Positions 26,943-34,801 of a DNA stretch of 49,429 nt are shown in pieces; the stretch's first letter is position 1; each line of letters opens with the position of its first letter. The notes under the pieces are model-generated. The model made no database searches. It had not been told where the DNA came from and was given only the letters and a program-made list of their open reading frames with translations. The DNA comes from Methanobacteriota archaeon (GTDB lineage Archaea; Methanobacteriota; Methanobacteria; Methanobacteriales; Methanobacteriaceae): positions 1 through 49,429 of the forward strand of contig JAEZRD010000090.1 of NCBI GenBank assembly GCA_023440975.1, given 5' to 3'. Made by a program: the position numbers and the translations under genes.

Positions 26943-27530
26943 ATGGAATTTACAATAATCACAGTTGAAACAGACAAAAAACATTTACATGTTATAGTTG
27001 AAGAATTACAACCAAAAACTGTTATATTCATCAGCCCCCACGCAGAAGATCAAAAAGTTAAAGAAGCAATAAACTACTTATCCAATACATTTGGAAGACA
27101 CCTACTACTTAAAAAATACAACATAGATAAATTAGATGTAGTAGAAAACACCAAAGCAATCACAGACCTAATAGATAAAGAATCCTCATTAGGAAATCAA
27201 GTAATAATCTACATAACAGAACATAGCGAATACAGTTTCTGTTTATCATACGGAGCATACTCCCGATCCAAAGACATAAAACGAATAGTTGCAGTGAATC
27301 GTAAAGGAAACATAGTAGACTTACCAGTACTCAGATATCATTTATCAACCAATAAAATCAAACTATTAAAACAATTAAACGAAAAAGAACAAACATTACA
27401 ATCTCTTTCAGAAAATTTAAACTTATCCGAAGGAATGATATATCACCATATAAGAGAACTACGAAACATAAACCTAATAAAAAAAGACGAACTAGACATT
27501 ACCACAGCTGGAAGATTAGCTATAATTTAA
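26943..27530 (+). CDS. CARF-like/winged-helix transcription regulator (Csa3-related)
   Basis: 195 aa. The N-terminal 130 residues form an alternating beta/alpha domain: TIITVETDKKHLHVIVEEL, PKTVIFISPH, NQVIIYITEHSEYSFCLSYG and IKRIVAVN. It resembles the CARF domain of Csa3-type regulators that sense cyclic oligoadenylate. The usual TGG-type loop is here TEHSEYS, so ligand binding may differ. The C-terminal 60 residues are a winged helix (LLKQLNEKEQTLQSLSENLN, then EGMIYHHIRELRNINLI). ATG with a strong GGGGAGGT ribosome site. No cas genes or CRISPR repeats are in the window. It is divergent from the adhesin gene and may regulate it or itself. Another wHTH family with a Rossmann-like sensor is possible. 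Confidence 0.65.
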   Translation: MEFTIITVETDKKHLHVIVEELQPKTVIFISPHAEDQKVKEAINYLSNTFGRHLLLKKYNIDKLDVVENTKAITDLIDKESSLGNQVIIYITEHSEYSFCLSYGAYSRSKDIKRIVAVNRKGNIVDLPVLRYHLSTNKIKLLKQLNEKEQTLQSLSENLNLSEGMIYHHIRELRNINLIKKDELDITTAGRLAII

Positions 27531-27563
27531 AACAAAAATATAAAGTTTTAAATAATTAGTTCA

Positions 27564-27572
27564 CATATATAA
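27564..27572 (+). promoter_or_regulatory. TATA box of the ExoIII-like gene
   Basis: CATATATAA about 55 bases upstream of the ATG at 27625, predicting a leader of about 25-30 bases with the GGAGAT ribosome site. Confidence 0.5.
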
Positions 27573-27624
27573 TAAAAGAAACTTAAAAAAAAGATGAATT
27601 AAAAATTTATATATGGAGATAATA

Positions 27625-28380
27625 ATGTCACAAACACAAATTATATCATGGAATACTAATGGATTAAGAACACGATTCAAAAATGGAGAATTACAACCAA
27701 TACTTGAAAAAAATCCAGACATAATACTATTTGAAGAAACAAGAACCCATTTTGAACAACTTGATTCTAAATTAAAAGAAAATGAAGATTACAATATTAA
27801 CTGCATACCTGGTGAAACAAATAGATCTGCAGGTATAAGTTTATTCAGCAAAAATAGTCCAACTAGTATTAAAAAATATATTTATAAACCAAAAGATGCT
27901 CCAATTGGAAGATTTGCAAATATTAAATACCCTAATTTTAATATAATACAAGTTTATGGACCAACAGGCGCCGGAAATAAAGCTAAAATGGATGAAAAAT
28001 TAGAATTCCTAGATGAAATCCTAAAATTAGCTGAAAAATTACAAAACAAAAAAATTATAATAATTGGTGACTTTAACATCGCACATGATGAAATTGACAC
28101 CACAATAGCAGGTAAAAAAGCAGGATTTACTGATGCAGAACGTGAATTCTTTAATAAGCTTGAAACATATGGATACATTGACACATATCGTGAAAAAAAT
28201 CCTGAAACTGTAGCTTACACTAATTGGAAAACTGCAAAAGCAAGAGAAGAAAACACTGGAAACCGATTTGATTATGCTTATGTAAGTAAATCATTAAAAG
28301 ACAAAGTTGAATCTAGTGAAATCTTAAATGATATTACCTCAACTAAAAATGCACCAATACAATTAATATTAAATTTATAA
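27625..28380 (+). CDS. ExoIII/AP-endonuclease family protein with altered active site
   Basis: 251 aa. Start at ATG 27625, with GGAGAT 4 bases upstream; an ATG at 27613 overlaps that site. ExoIII-family motifs: IISWNTNGLR (metal-linked Asn), LFEETRT (Glu), QVYGPTGAGN (Tyr; the usual Asn two residues after Pro region is Thr-like), IIIGDFNIAHDEID (catalytic Asp/Asn) and TGNRFDYAYVS (Asp). The C-terminal SDHCPI motif, whose His is the general catalytic residue in ExoIII and APE1, reads TKNAPI: Asp to Lys and His to Asn. The codons ACT AAA AAT GCA CCA show this is substitution and not frameshift. The family normally cuts DNA at abasic sites; the M. thermautotrophicus homologue Mth212 also acts at deoxyuridine. 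This copy may be inactive, weak or repurposed. Confidence 0.85.
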   Translation: MSQTQIISWNTNGLRTRFKNGELQPILEKNPDIILFEETRTHFEQLDSKLKENEDYNINCIPGETNRSAGISLFSKNSPTSIKKYIYKPKDAPIGRFANIKYPNFNIIQVYGPTGAGNKAKMDEKLEFLDEILKLAEKLQNKKIIIIGDFNIAHDEIDTTIAGKKAGFTDAEREFFNKLETYGYIDTYREKNPETVAYTNWKTAKAREENTGNRFDYAYVSKSLKDKVESSEILNDITSTKNAPIQLILNL

Positions 28381-28434
28381 AATTTTTTTCCCACCTACTT
28401 TTTTTAATAAAATAAAACAAAAAAAAGGTTTTTT

Positions 28435-29196
28435 ATGGTTAAATTAACTTGGAAATTAAAATTAGGAATCATTCTAATTATAATAAGCATATCCATTTAC
28501 ACCATAACTTTTTTACTTTTTCACAACTTAAATGAGATGTTCTTCCACTTTTTATTAGAATTTGGAGTAATTCCCATAGATTTATTAATAATTACACTAA
28601 TTTTTGAAGATGAACTTGAATTAAAGAAAAGTGAACATAGAACAGAAAAATTAGATATGTTAATGGGAACTTTTTATTCACAAGTTGGAAACCAATTAAT
28701 GGAAACAATCTATAAACAAAATAATATGCAGAATAATATTTGTGATAACTTAAATCAAATAGTTAATTGGAATGAAAATGATTTTCAAAAGAATATTGAA
28801 TTATTCTTAAACAATCCTCCAATTTTTAAAACTAAATTTAACTCTCAAAAAGATTTAGATAATTTTTTAACTGAATTAAAAATTATTTTATCTAAAAACC
28901 GTTTATTTGTAGCTGATTTAATAAATAACCCATCACTTTTTCAAAAAGAAGATTTTAGCGACATGTTATTAAACATACTTCATTTAGATGAAGAATTAAA
29001 TAGAAAAAGATTAATTACTTTAACAGAAGAAGATTATAAACATTTAATGGACAATATTAGTCGCACATATAATAAAATAATTATTCAATGGATTAAATAT
29101 GTTAATTTCACTTATAAGAATTATCCTTATATGAAAGAGTTGATTTTCAGAACTAATCCATTTGATAAAGATTGCACCATATATGTAAAAGAATAA
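28435..29196 (+). CDS. Two-helix membrane protein with cytoplasmic helical domain, unknown
   Basis: 253 aa. Two membrane segments lie near the N-terminus (LGIILIIISISIYTITFLLF and a second around residues 38-58, ending LIITLIFED), followed by about 190 residues of soluble helical sequence. The topology predicts that the C-terminal domain is cytoplasmic. No enzyme motif, Cys cluster or known repeat is visible, and I do not recognise the family. ATG has AAAGG about 7 bases upstream. It follows the ExoIII-like gene after a 54-base gap that contains T tracts, so co-transcription is uncertain. It is convergent with the EFR1 pair, with only 7 bases between stop codons. Confidence 0.65.
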   Translation: MVKLTWKLKLGIILIIISISIYTITFLLFHNLNEMFFHFLLEFGVIPIDLLIITLIFEDELELKKSEHRTEKLDMLMGTFYSQVGNQLMETIYKQNNMQNNICDNLNQIVNWNENDFQKNIELFLNNPPIFKTKFNSQKDLDNFLTELKIILSKNRLFVADLINNPSLFQKEDFSDMLLNILHLDEELNRKRLITLTEEDYKHLMDNISRTYNKIIIQWIKYVNFTYKNYPYMKELIFRTNPFDKDCTIYVKE

Positions 29197-29203
29197 AAAA
29201 AAA

Positions 29204-29965
29204 TTATTGTTTGTTACTTTTAATTATTTCAGATAACTTTACATGAGGATTTAAAAATCTTTCATCACTTAACTCCCCTTTAATATGTAATGCTAAAGTA
29301 GGGCAGTGATGTATACATGCCATACACCATTCACAATGATGATTAAATATTGGAAAACCATCTTCTAACTGGATATTATTAACTGGACAAACCTTAGAAC
29401 AGATTTCACAACTATTACAGAGTCCTTCATATAAGATATAATTTTTATCAACAATATTTAAATGATCATCATCAGTGAAATTATAATAAGGTAAAGATTC
29501 ATAATCTGGAATCGGAGTATCCACATTAAAATCTTTTTTATTATAAATATAATTTTTAATTTGAGTTATTTGCTGATTTATCATTTCCTCAGTTTTAACT
29601 TGTTGTTCATAAGCCATTTCATATACTGGAAGAAAATTATCAACCATAAGAATCTTATTCAAGTAGTAATGTTTAAAACCCTTTTCTTTCAATAAATTTT
29701 CAATTATAGTCATTGCAGCTACAACTATACTACCATAAGTTAAGATTACAAAAACATAATCAGCATTAATATTTGCTTTTTTAATATATTCTTCTACAAG
29801 TCTAGGCATAGTATAATAGTAACATGGAATCACTAATCCCACAACATCATCAGCAATAGTGTATTGATTGTTTTTAATTAATTGTGGAATACTTAATAAT
29901 TCTCCACCAATTTTTTTAGCTACATATAAACTATTACCCGTCCCAGTAAAATATAAAATTTTCAT
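29204..29965 (-). CDS. EFR1-type flavodoxin-ferredoxin protein (copy 1)
   Basis: 253 aa. The N-terminal flavodoxin-like domain begins ILYFTGTGNSLYVAKKIGGE (FMN phosphate loop TGTGNS). The C-terminal part carries two [4Fe-4S] motifs, CNSCEICSKVCP and CEWCMACIHHCP. The family (EFR1) combines flavin and clusters for electron transfer; partners are unknown. ATG has GGTGAT 5 bases upstream, placed inside the 16-base gap after copy 2, so the two genes form an operon with copy 2 first. Copies 1 and 2 share nearly identical first 35 residues and the same SNKQ C-terminus, but differ in the middle. Confidence 0.88.
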   Translation of the reverse strand: MKILYFTGTGNSLYVAKKIGGELLSIPQLIKNNQYTIADDVVGLVIPCYYYTMPRLVEEYIKKANINADYVFVILTYGSIVVAAMTIIENLLKEKGFKHYYLNKILMVDNFLPVYEMAYEQQVKTEEMINQQITQIKNYIYNKKDFNVDTPIPDYESLPYYNFTDDDHLNIVDKNYILYEGLCNSCEICSKVCPVNNIQLEDGFPIFNHHCEWCMACIHHCPTLALHIKGELSDERFLNPHVKLSEIIKSNKQ

Positions 29966-29981
29966 TACAAATCACCAAAAT

Positions 29982-30740
29982 TTATTGTTTATTACTTTGT
30001 ATTAATTCTAATAGTTTAATATTTTGGTTACGATAGTGTTCATTATTTGTTTCACCTTTATCATGAATTGCACCTCTTGGACAATTATGATAACAGCCAA
30101 AACAATATTCACAATTTTTTCCAATAACTGGACCTTCATCAGTCATTATTATATTGCCTCTTGGACATATATCCCTACATATGTTACAATTATTACAAAT
30201 ATTTGTATTTATGTATAAACGTACTATGTGGGATAATATAACTTTATAAATAATGTCATAACCTATTTCTATAACTTTATTTTTTAAATTTGTTGGTATG
30301 TGATATTCATTTCTTCTAAGAATGTCATTTTTAATATTTTCAATTTTTTGATCAATTAAACGATTATCATGTTTTTCTTTTTCTTTTTTAATGTCATGAA
30401 TTGGTGGAAAATTATCTGTCATTAAAACAACATTAGAATAATTAACATATAATCCTTTTTTATTAAGTAATCTTTTTATTGGTTCAAGACAACCATAAAA
30501 TTCTGTTCCATATGTCATTACTACAAATAGATAGTTAGCACTTATTTCCACTTTTTGTAAGTATTCTTTTACAATATTTGGCATTGTCATACAATACACA
30601 GGACAAACTATACCTACAATATCATCTTCTATGTTATACTGATTATTTTTAATTAATTGTGGAATACTTAATAGGTCACCACCAATCTTTTTGGCAACAT
30701 ATAAACTATTACCCGTTCCAGTAAAATATAAAATTTTCAT
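29982..30740 (-). CDS. EFR1-type flavodoxin-ferredoxin protein (copy 2)
   Basis: 252 aa, same layout as copy 1: TGTGNS flavin loop at residues 8-13, VGIVCPVYCMTMP after the second strand, and two cluster motifs, CNNCNICRDICP and CEYCFGCYHNCP, near the C-terminus. The role is probably electron transfer from ferredoxin to an unknown acceptor. The ATG at 30740 lacks a visible ribosome site. An AT-rich TATA-like stretch near 30795-30808 suggests a leader of 30-40 bases. It is the first gene of the two-gene unit. Confidence 0.87.
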   Translation of the reverse strand: MKILYFTGTGNSLYVAKKIGGDLLSIPQLIKNNQYNIEDDIVGIVCPVYCMTMPNIVKEYLQKVEISANYLFVVMTYGTEFYGCLEPIKRLLNKKGLYVNYSNVVLMTDNFPPIHDIKKEKEKHDNRLIDQKIENIKNDILRRNEYHIPTNLKNKVIEIGYDIIYKVILSHIVRLYINTNICNNCNICRDICPRGNIIMTDEGPVIGKNCEYCFGCYHNCPRGAIHDKGETNNEHYRNQNIKLLELIQSNKQ

Positions 30741-30821
30741 AGTTTATTAGTTTATAATTCTTTTTTTAAAAGTTTTTTCATGAAAAAAAAGTTATTAATA
30801 TAAATTTAATGAGTTTTTTAA

Positions 30822-32021
30822 TTAGGGTATAGTCATTTCATCAAATTTATGTTTATCACAGAAAGTTTTAAAATCACATGCATTACATGTTCTTTCATCT
30901 GCTTCGGCTTTCCAAGCATGTTTTATCCCCAATCCAGTTAATTCACTTATAGTACTTTTTTCTATGTCCCCAACAACCTTATCAAACTCTTTTAAAGCAT
31001 TATTTATTGATTTATTTTCAATATTCACTACTCGAACACAACGATCCATCATAAATTCACGTGATAATTTTGGATACTTTTTGTCATGATCCCATTCAAA
31101 TATTAATTTTTCATCACGAGGATGATTTAATACATCAGTTTCTTCATTAATTAAATCTTCTTTTATAAGACTTAAATCTTCTTCAGATGGGACTAATTCA
31201 TTTAAATAAAATATTATTCCCGCAACTACAGGTTTACTTCCCTCTTGCATTCTACGTAACCATGCATATGTTTGAATTTGCCAATTATGACGTGCCCAAT
31301 TTTTACTACCATATGAAGGACGTTTCATCCCTTTATAATCTATAATAATTTCATATTCATCTGATTCATAACTTTGAATATGTTCTTTGAAGTTTTCATC
31401 TTTAAGTAAATATTGTATGATTTTATTCGAATTTTCTGAACTTTGATTGGTTTCAATAGTTTGTTCTATCTTTATACTACTTAAAACATCTATTACTCCA
31501 TTTATACTGTAATAATTACTTCTACTGTACCCTTCACGGTAATCTGGCATATCTCGAATTCCTTTTAATAAAACTTCAGCATTATCTATTAATGGGAATA
31601 AATCTGGTCCTAAAACATTTATTGCTGTTTCTGCACGATTACTGTATAATAGTTTATGAGGATGTTGTGTTGATGGACATTGTGCTTGATTATTATTTGG
31701 TTTATTATAGTGACAATAATAATCTTCTGGAGGATATAATCCTCTTACTTGTAATCTTTTATCTATCATTTCTTCTAATGGTCTTATGTCACGTTTCCAA
31801 TCCCATGGGAAAGGTTTATGTTCATTTGCATATTTTAAATATGCTTCTTCCATCATTCCATGAATGAATTCCCCAAACCATAATTGGACAGGTTTACTTG
31901 GAGGTAATGTTCCCTTGTTTTGATAACGGTATTGTAAGTTACATGTTAAAAAACTTAATAAATCACCAGTTAAATTGTATTCAGGCATAATAAATGCTTT
32001 GCTTCTACTTGATAATTCCAT
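30822..32021 (-). CDS. RecB/Cas4-like PD-(D/E)XK nuclease with Fe-S cluster motif
   Basis: 399 aa. The layout matches AddB/Cas4-type Fe-S nucleases: one Cys near the N-terminus (FLTCNLQYRY, residue about 27) and three near the C-terminus (CNACDFKTFC), together able to hold a [4Fe-4S] cluster. Motif I His is in WFGEFIHGMMEEAY, the metal site is EYEIIIDYKG (D-x-K) near residue 227, and QIQTYAWLRR follows as the QxxxY motif. Expected activity is single-strand or end-directed DNA exonuclease. GGGGAGGATT ribosome site. It lies 29 bases downstream of the UvrD-like helicase gene and is almost certainly its partner, resembling a two-gene AddAB/RecB system. Confidence 0.82.
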   Translation of the reverse strand: MELSSRSKAFIMPEYNLTGDLLSFLTCNLQYRYQNKGTLPPSKPVQLWFGEFIHGMMEEAYLKYANEHKPFPWDWKRDIRPLEEMIDKRLQVRGLYPPEDYYCHYNKPNNNQAQCPSTQHPHKLLYSNRAETAINVLGPDLFPLIDNAEVLLKGIRDMPDYREGYSRSNYYSINGVIDVLSSIKIEQTIETNQSSENSNKIIQYLLKDENFKEHIQSYESDEYEIIIDYKGMKRPSYGSKNWARHNWQIQTYAWLRRMQEGSKPVVAGIIFYLNELVPSEEDLSLIKEDLINEETDVLNHPRDEKLIFEWDHDKKYPKLSREFMMDRCVRVVNIENKSINNALKEFDKVVGDIEKSTISELTGLGIKHAWKAEADERTCNACDFKTFCDKHKFDEMTIP

Positions 32022-32050
32022 AATTAATAATCCTCCCCTAAAATTTTTTT

Positions 32051-34516
32051 TTAGATTAAGTATACCTCTTCAAATCCTATGTACTCCTCATCTCGGTTCC
32101 AACCTACTGCTACATTAGGTATGTTTTTATGATTGTTTTTTGACATATATCCATCAATATTTGGATATAAACCAATAAGGAGTAGTACATCTTCTGCTCG
32201 TGAGAATGCTACAAAATATAATCTTGTTAAATCATCAAAATCCCTGTCTGTTACTTTACGTTCTGATTCTCCTAGGCTACTGTAACTGCGTATTTTATCT
32301 TCTAAGTTTAAATTTTTAGATTCTTTTTTAGGGAATCTTAAAATACTAGTGCTAGCTTGGTTTTTATTAAATCGTGACCCTACATCTACAATTACTAATG
32401 GGAATTCTAGTCCTTTTGATTGATGTATACTCATTATATTTAATCGATTTTCTGGTAGAGTGTATAATAATGATTCATCAATACTCACTCCTCCATTTGC
32501 TATAGGTATAAAAATGTTCCATATTGCTTCGTTTATACTTTTTCTTTCCATTTCTCCTTTGGAATCAAATACAATATGTGCACTGAATTCATTGAAAAAA
32601 CCTGTTTGACTAATTGTTTTAGTTATAGCTTCTAAGTATACAAGTCCTTCTATATCATCTTGTAATTCGGGTACCCAAGTAATTAATTTGTATGCAAGGT
32701 CCACTAAACTAACTCTTTTAGGCCACTTATCTAATTTTAATGGTACTCTAGCTTGCCAATGTTCCATGAAATCTTTAAGTGAAATTGGTTTAGTTGGTTC
32801 AGGAGACTCTTCAATATATGCAAGAGCATGTTTTCTCCATTTTTTCATATAATGGTCTGCAAGAATTGGAATTTTATGATTACCTTTCTGCACTTTAGCT
32901 CCAGGATCTATACATTCAAGCATTAAACCACAAAATGCACTAACAGCCGGAACACTCTGTAAATCTTGTCCTCTAGGATTAAAAACCTCAATAGGATTAC
33001 TACCTCGAGCTAATTGTTGTTTTAAATAATAAGGGAAAAGATAACCATTACAATTTTTTTCTTTTGGAGAATAAGTTAACATGGCAATATCAGAAGGAGA
33101 ACCATTTTCAGGGTCTAATTGTAAAACAATTCTATCTTTTTCATCTGCTAAATCTATATCTAATTTTCGACTATTCAACACTACATCAACATTATCACTA
33201 CTAGTTCTTTTTGCAGATTCTTTGGTTAATACTCGTTTAACTTTCATATTAACCTCTTTACCATTAACTAAATTACGAATAAGTTTACTTAAATCATTAG
33301 CTAATGTTTCAGGATTATTACGAAACATCCCTAAAACTGGAATATTCTTTTTCTCACTACGCGCATATTCAATTTCAGGCTTTTCTTTTACACGAGCCTC
33401 TTGATAATGTGGATCTAATTCCACAAAATGATTACATAAATCCACAATACCTTTACTTGATCGATAATTGTTTTTTAAATTGATTTCAGTAATTTTAACT
33501 CCTAAATTTTCCTCTGCACGTTCCATATAATTTGTAAAAAGATCTACAGTTGCTCCCCTGAATCTGTATAATGATTGATCATCATCACCAACAACAGTAA
33601 TATTTCCTCCATTATTTATAGCATTTTTAGCTATTTTAAAGTATATTTTCTCTTGTAAAAGGTTAGTATCCTGATATTCATCTACAAGAACAATTTTAAT
33701 ACCATTTAAAAAGATTTGTAACTTTTCATCATTTAATTTTTCAAGGAAACGATATTCTAACATTGGAAAATCAAGCATGTTACGTTTTTCTAATTCCATC
33801 ACATAATTTTCTATACAATCTAATGCTATTTGTGCTCCTTTACTATCTTCATCTTTTCTTATATCTTCCCATTGAACAAGATCATAGTATAATCTATCTT
33901 TAATACTTAGAAGAACCTCTGCCATTTTATTTGGGTTGGTTAATATTTTTGTAGGATTATCTGAAACTTCTCCATTTACAATGCTTGTTAAGTAATTCTG
34001 TAATTCCTTATTCTGATATATATTATCTTTAAATAAACCTACATTAATCATTGCACTTCGTGTTATGAATTCTTCTATAACTATTGGTTGATTTGTTCCA
34101 GGATCCCGATGCACTCTCATTAATTCCTCGGACACACTATCAAGTGTTCCTGTTAATACTTGATTTAAATCTAAACGGAATAATTTACGTAAATCATCTT
34201 CATCAGAGACAATATGATCATTAAGTATTACATCTTTGATTTCTTGACCCCAACTAAGCATACGTGATGTTAATTCATCTGCTGCTTTTTTAGTGAAAGT
34301 GGTTGCAATTATTTCTTCAGGTTTTACATTATCTACATAAATAAATTTTAATATTTTAAGCACCATTACTGTAGTCTTCCCACTACCGGGTCCTGCTACT
34401 AAAAAAAGAGAATCCTCCATTTTGGAGCTTATTGCTTGATTTTGTTCATTGTTTGAAGATATATCTCTACCAAGTTTTTCCACAACTATATTTTTGAATT
34501 GATCATAAGTTATCAT
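32051..34516 (-). CDS. UvrD/Rep-like superfamily 1A DNA helicase
   Basis: 821 aa. Motifs in order: Q-motif NNEQNQAI, Walker A VAGPGSGKTT (about 39-48), Ia ATTFTKKAADEL, Walker B LVDEYQDTN (about 280), III VVGDDDQSLYRFRGA, IV NLKNNYRSS, V IMSIHQSKGLEFPLVIVD and VI RLYFVAFSRAEDVLLL. This is a 3'-5' DNA helicase of the UvrD/AddA group. It has no nuclease domain of its own; the PD-(D/E)XK nuclease is encoded by the next gene. Start ATG with a G-rich site (GGGGG) about 12 bases upstream. Divergent from the MrfA-like helicase. It could serve double-strand break end processing or foreign DNA degradation. Confidence 0.92.
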   Translation of the reverse strand: MITYDQFKNIVVEKLGRDISSNNEQNQAISSKMEDSLFLVAGPGSGKTTVMVLKILKFIYVDNVKPEEIIATTFTKKAADELTSRMLSWGQEIKDVILNDHIVSDEDDLRKLFRLDLNQVLTGTLDSVSEELMRVHRDPGTNQPIVIEEFITRSAMINVGLFKDNIYQNKELQNYLTSIVNGEVSDNPTKILTNPNKMAEVLLSIKDRLYYDLVQWEDIRKDEDSKGAQIALDCIENYVMELEKRNMLDFPMLEYRFLEKLNDEKLQIFLNGIKIVLVDEYQDTNLLQEKIYFKIAKNAINNGGNITVVGDDDQSLYRFRGATVDLFTNYMERAEENLGVKITEINLKNNYRSSKGIVDLCNHFVELDPHYQEARVKEKPEIEYARSEKKNIPVLGMFRNNPETLANDLSKLIRNLVNGKEVNMKVKRVLTKESAKRTSSDNVDVVLNSRKLDIDLADEKDRIVLQLDPENGSPSDIAMLTYSPKEKNCNGYLFPYYLKQQLARGSNPIEVFNPRGQDLQSVPAVSAFCGLMLECIDPGAKVQKGNHKIPILADHYMKKWRKHALAYIEESPEPTKPISLKDFMEHWQARVPLKLDKWPKRVSLVDLAYKLITWVPELQDDIEGLVYLEAITKTISQTGFFNEFSAHIVFDSKGEMERKSINEAIWNIFIPIANGGVSIDESLLYTLPENRLNIMSIHQSKGLEFPLVIVDVGSRFNKNQASTSILRFPKKESKNLNLEDKIRSYSSLGESERKVTDRDFDDLTRLYFVAFSRAEDVLLLIGLYPNIDGYMSKNNHKNIPNVAVGWNRDEEYIGFEEVYLI

Positions 34517-34801
34517 GAGCTAATTTTCCCCCAGAAAAAAAATAGTTTTAATTGAAAATGTTTTCTTTATTATAATAATTATTAGTATGTTTTTTTAAAT
34601 AATATTTTTTCCCATTATATTATTTATATTCTATCTAAGAGCATTTGAAAAATAATATTTAAGGTAATTAATACTTTAAATTCTAACTTATAAAGAAAAT
34701 ATTAATATATATTAAAATTAAGATATACTATTATTATAAAATTATAAGTTAAAAATTTAGAACTTTTAAAATTAAATTTAAAAAAATATTAATTGATTAT
34801 T
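34517..34801. promoter_or_regulatory. Divergent promoter region between two helicase genes
   Basis: 285 bases, AT-rich, no gene. TATA-like stretches are present (for example 34703-34713 and 34731-34745), but I cannot assign either promoter with certainty. Confidence 0.35.

Noticed and set aside
26943..27530. A CRISPR-Cas locus around the CARF-like regulator
   Set aside because: No cas gene or repeat-spacer array is found anywhere in the window. The RecB/Cas4-like nuclease at 30822 pairs with a UvrD-like helicase, not with Cas1/Cas2.
33081..33404. Plus-strand open frame inside the UvrD-like gene
   Set aside because: It lies wholly within a well-supported gene on the other strand, has no ribosome site and no recognisable protein. 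The same holds for other opposite-strand frames inside glnA, the Fsr genes and the MrfB-like gene.
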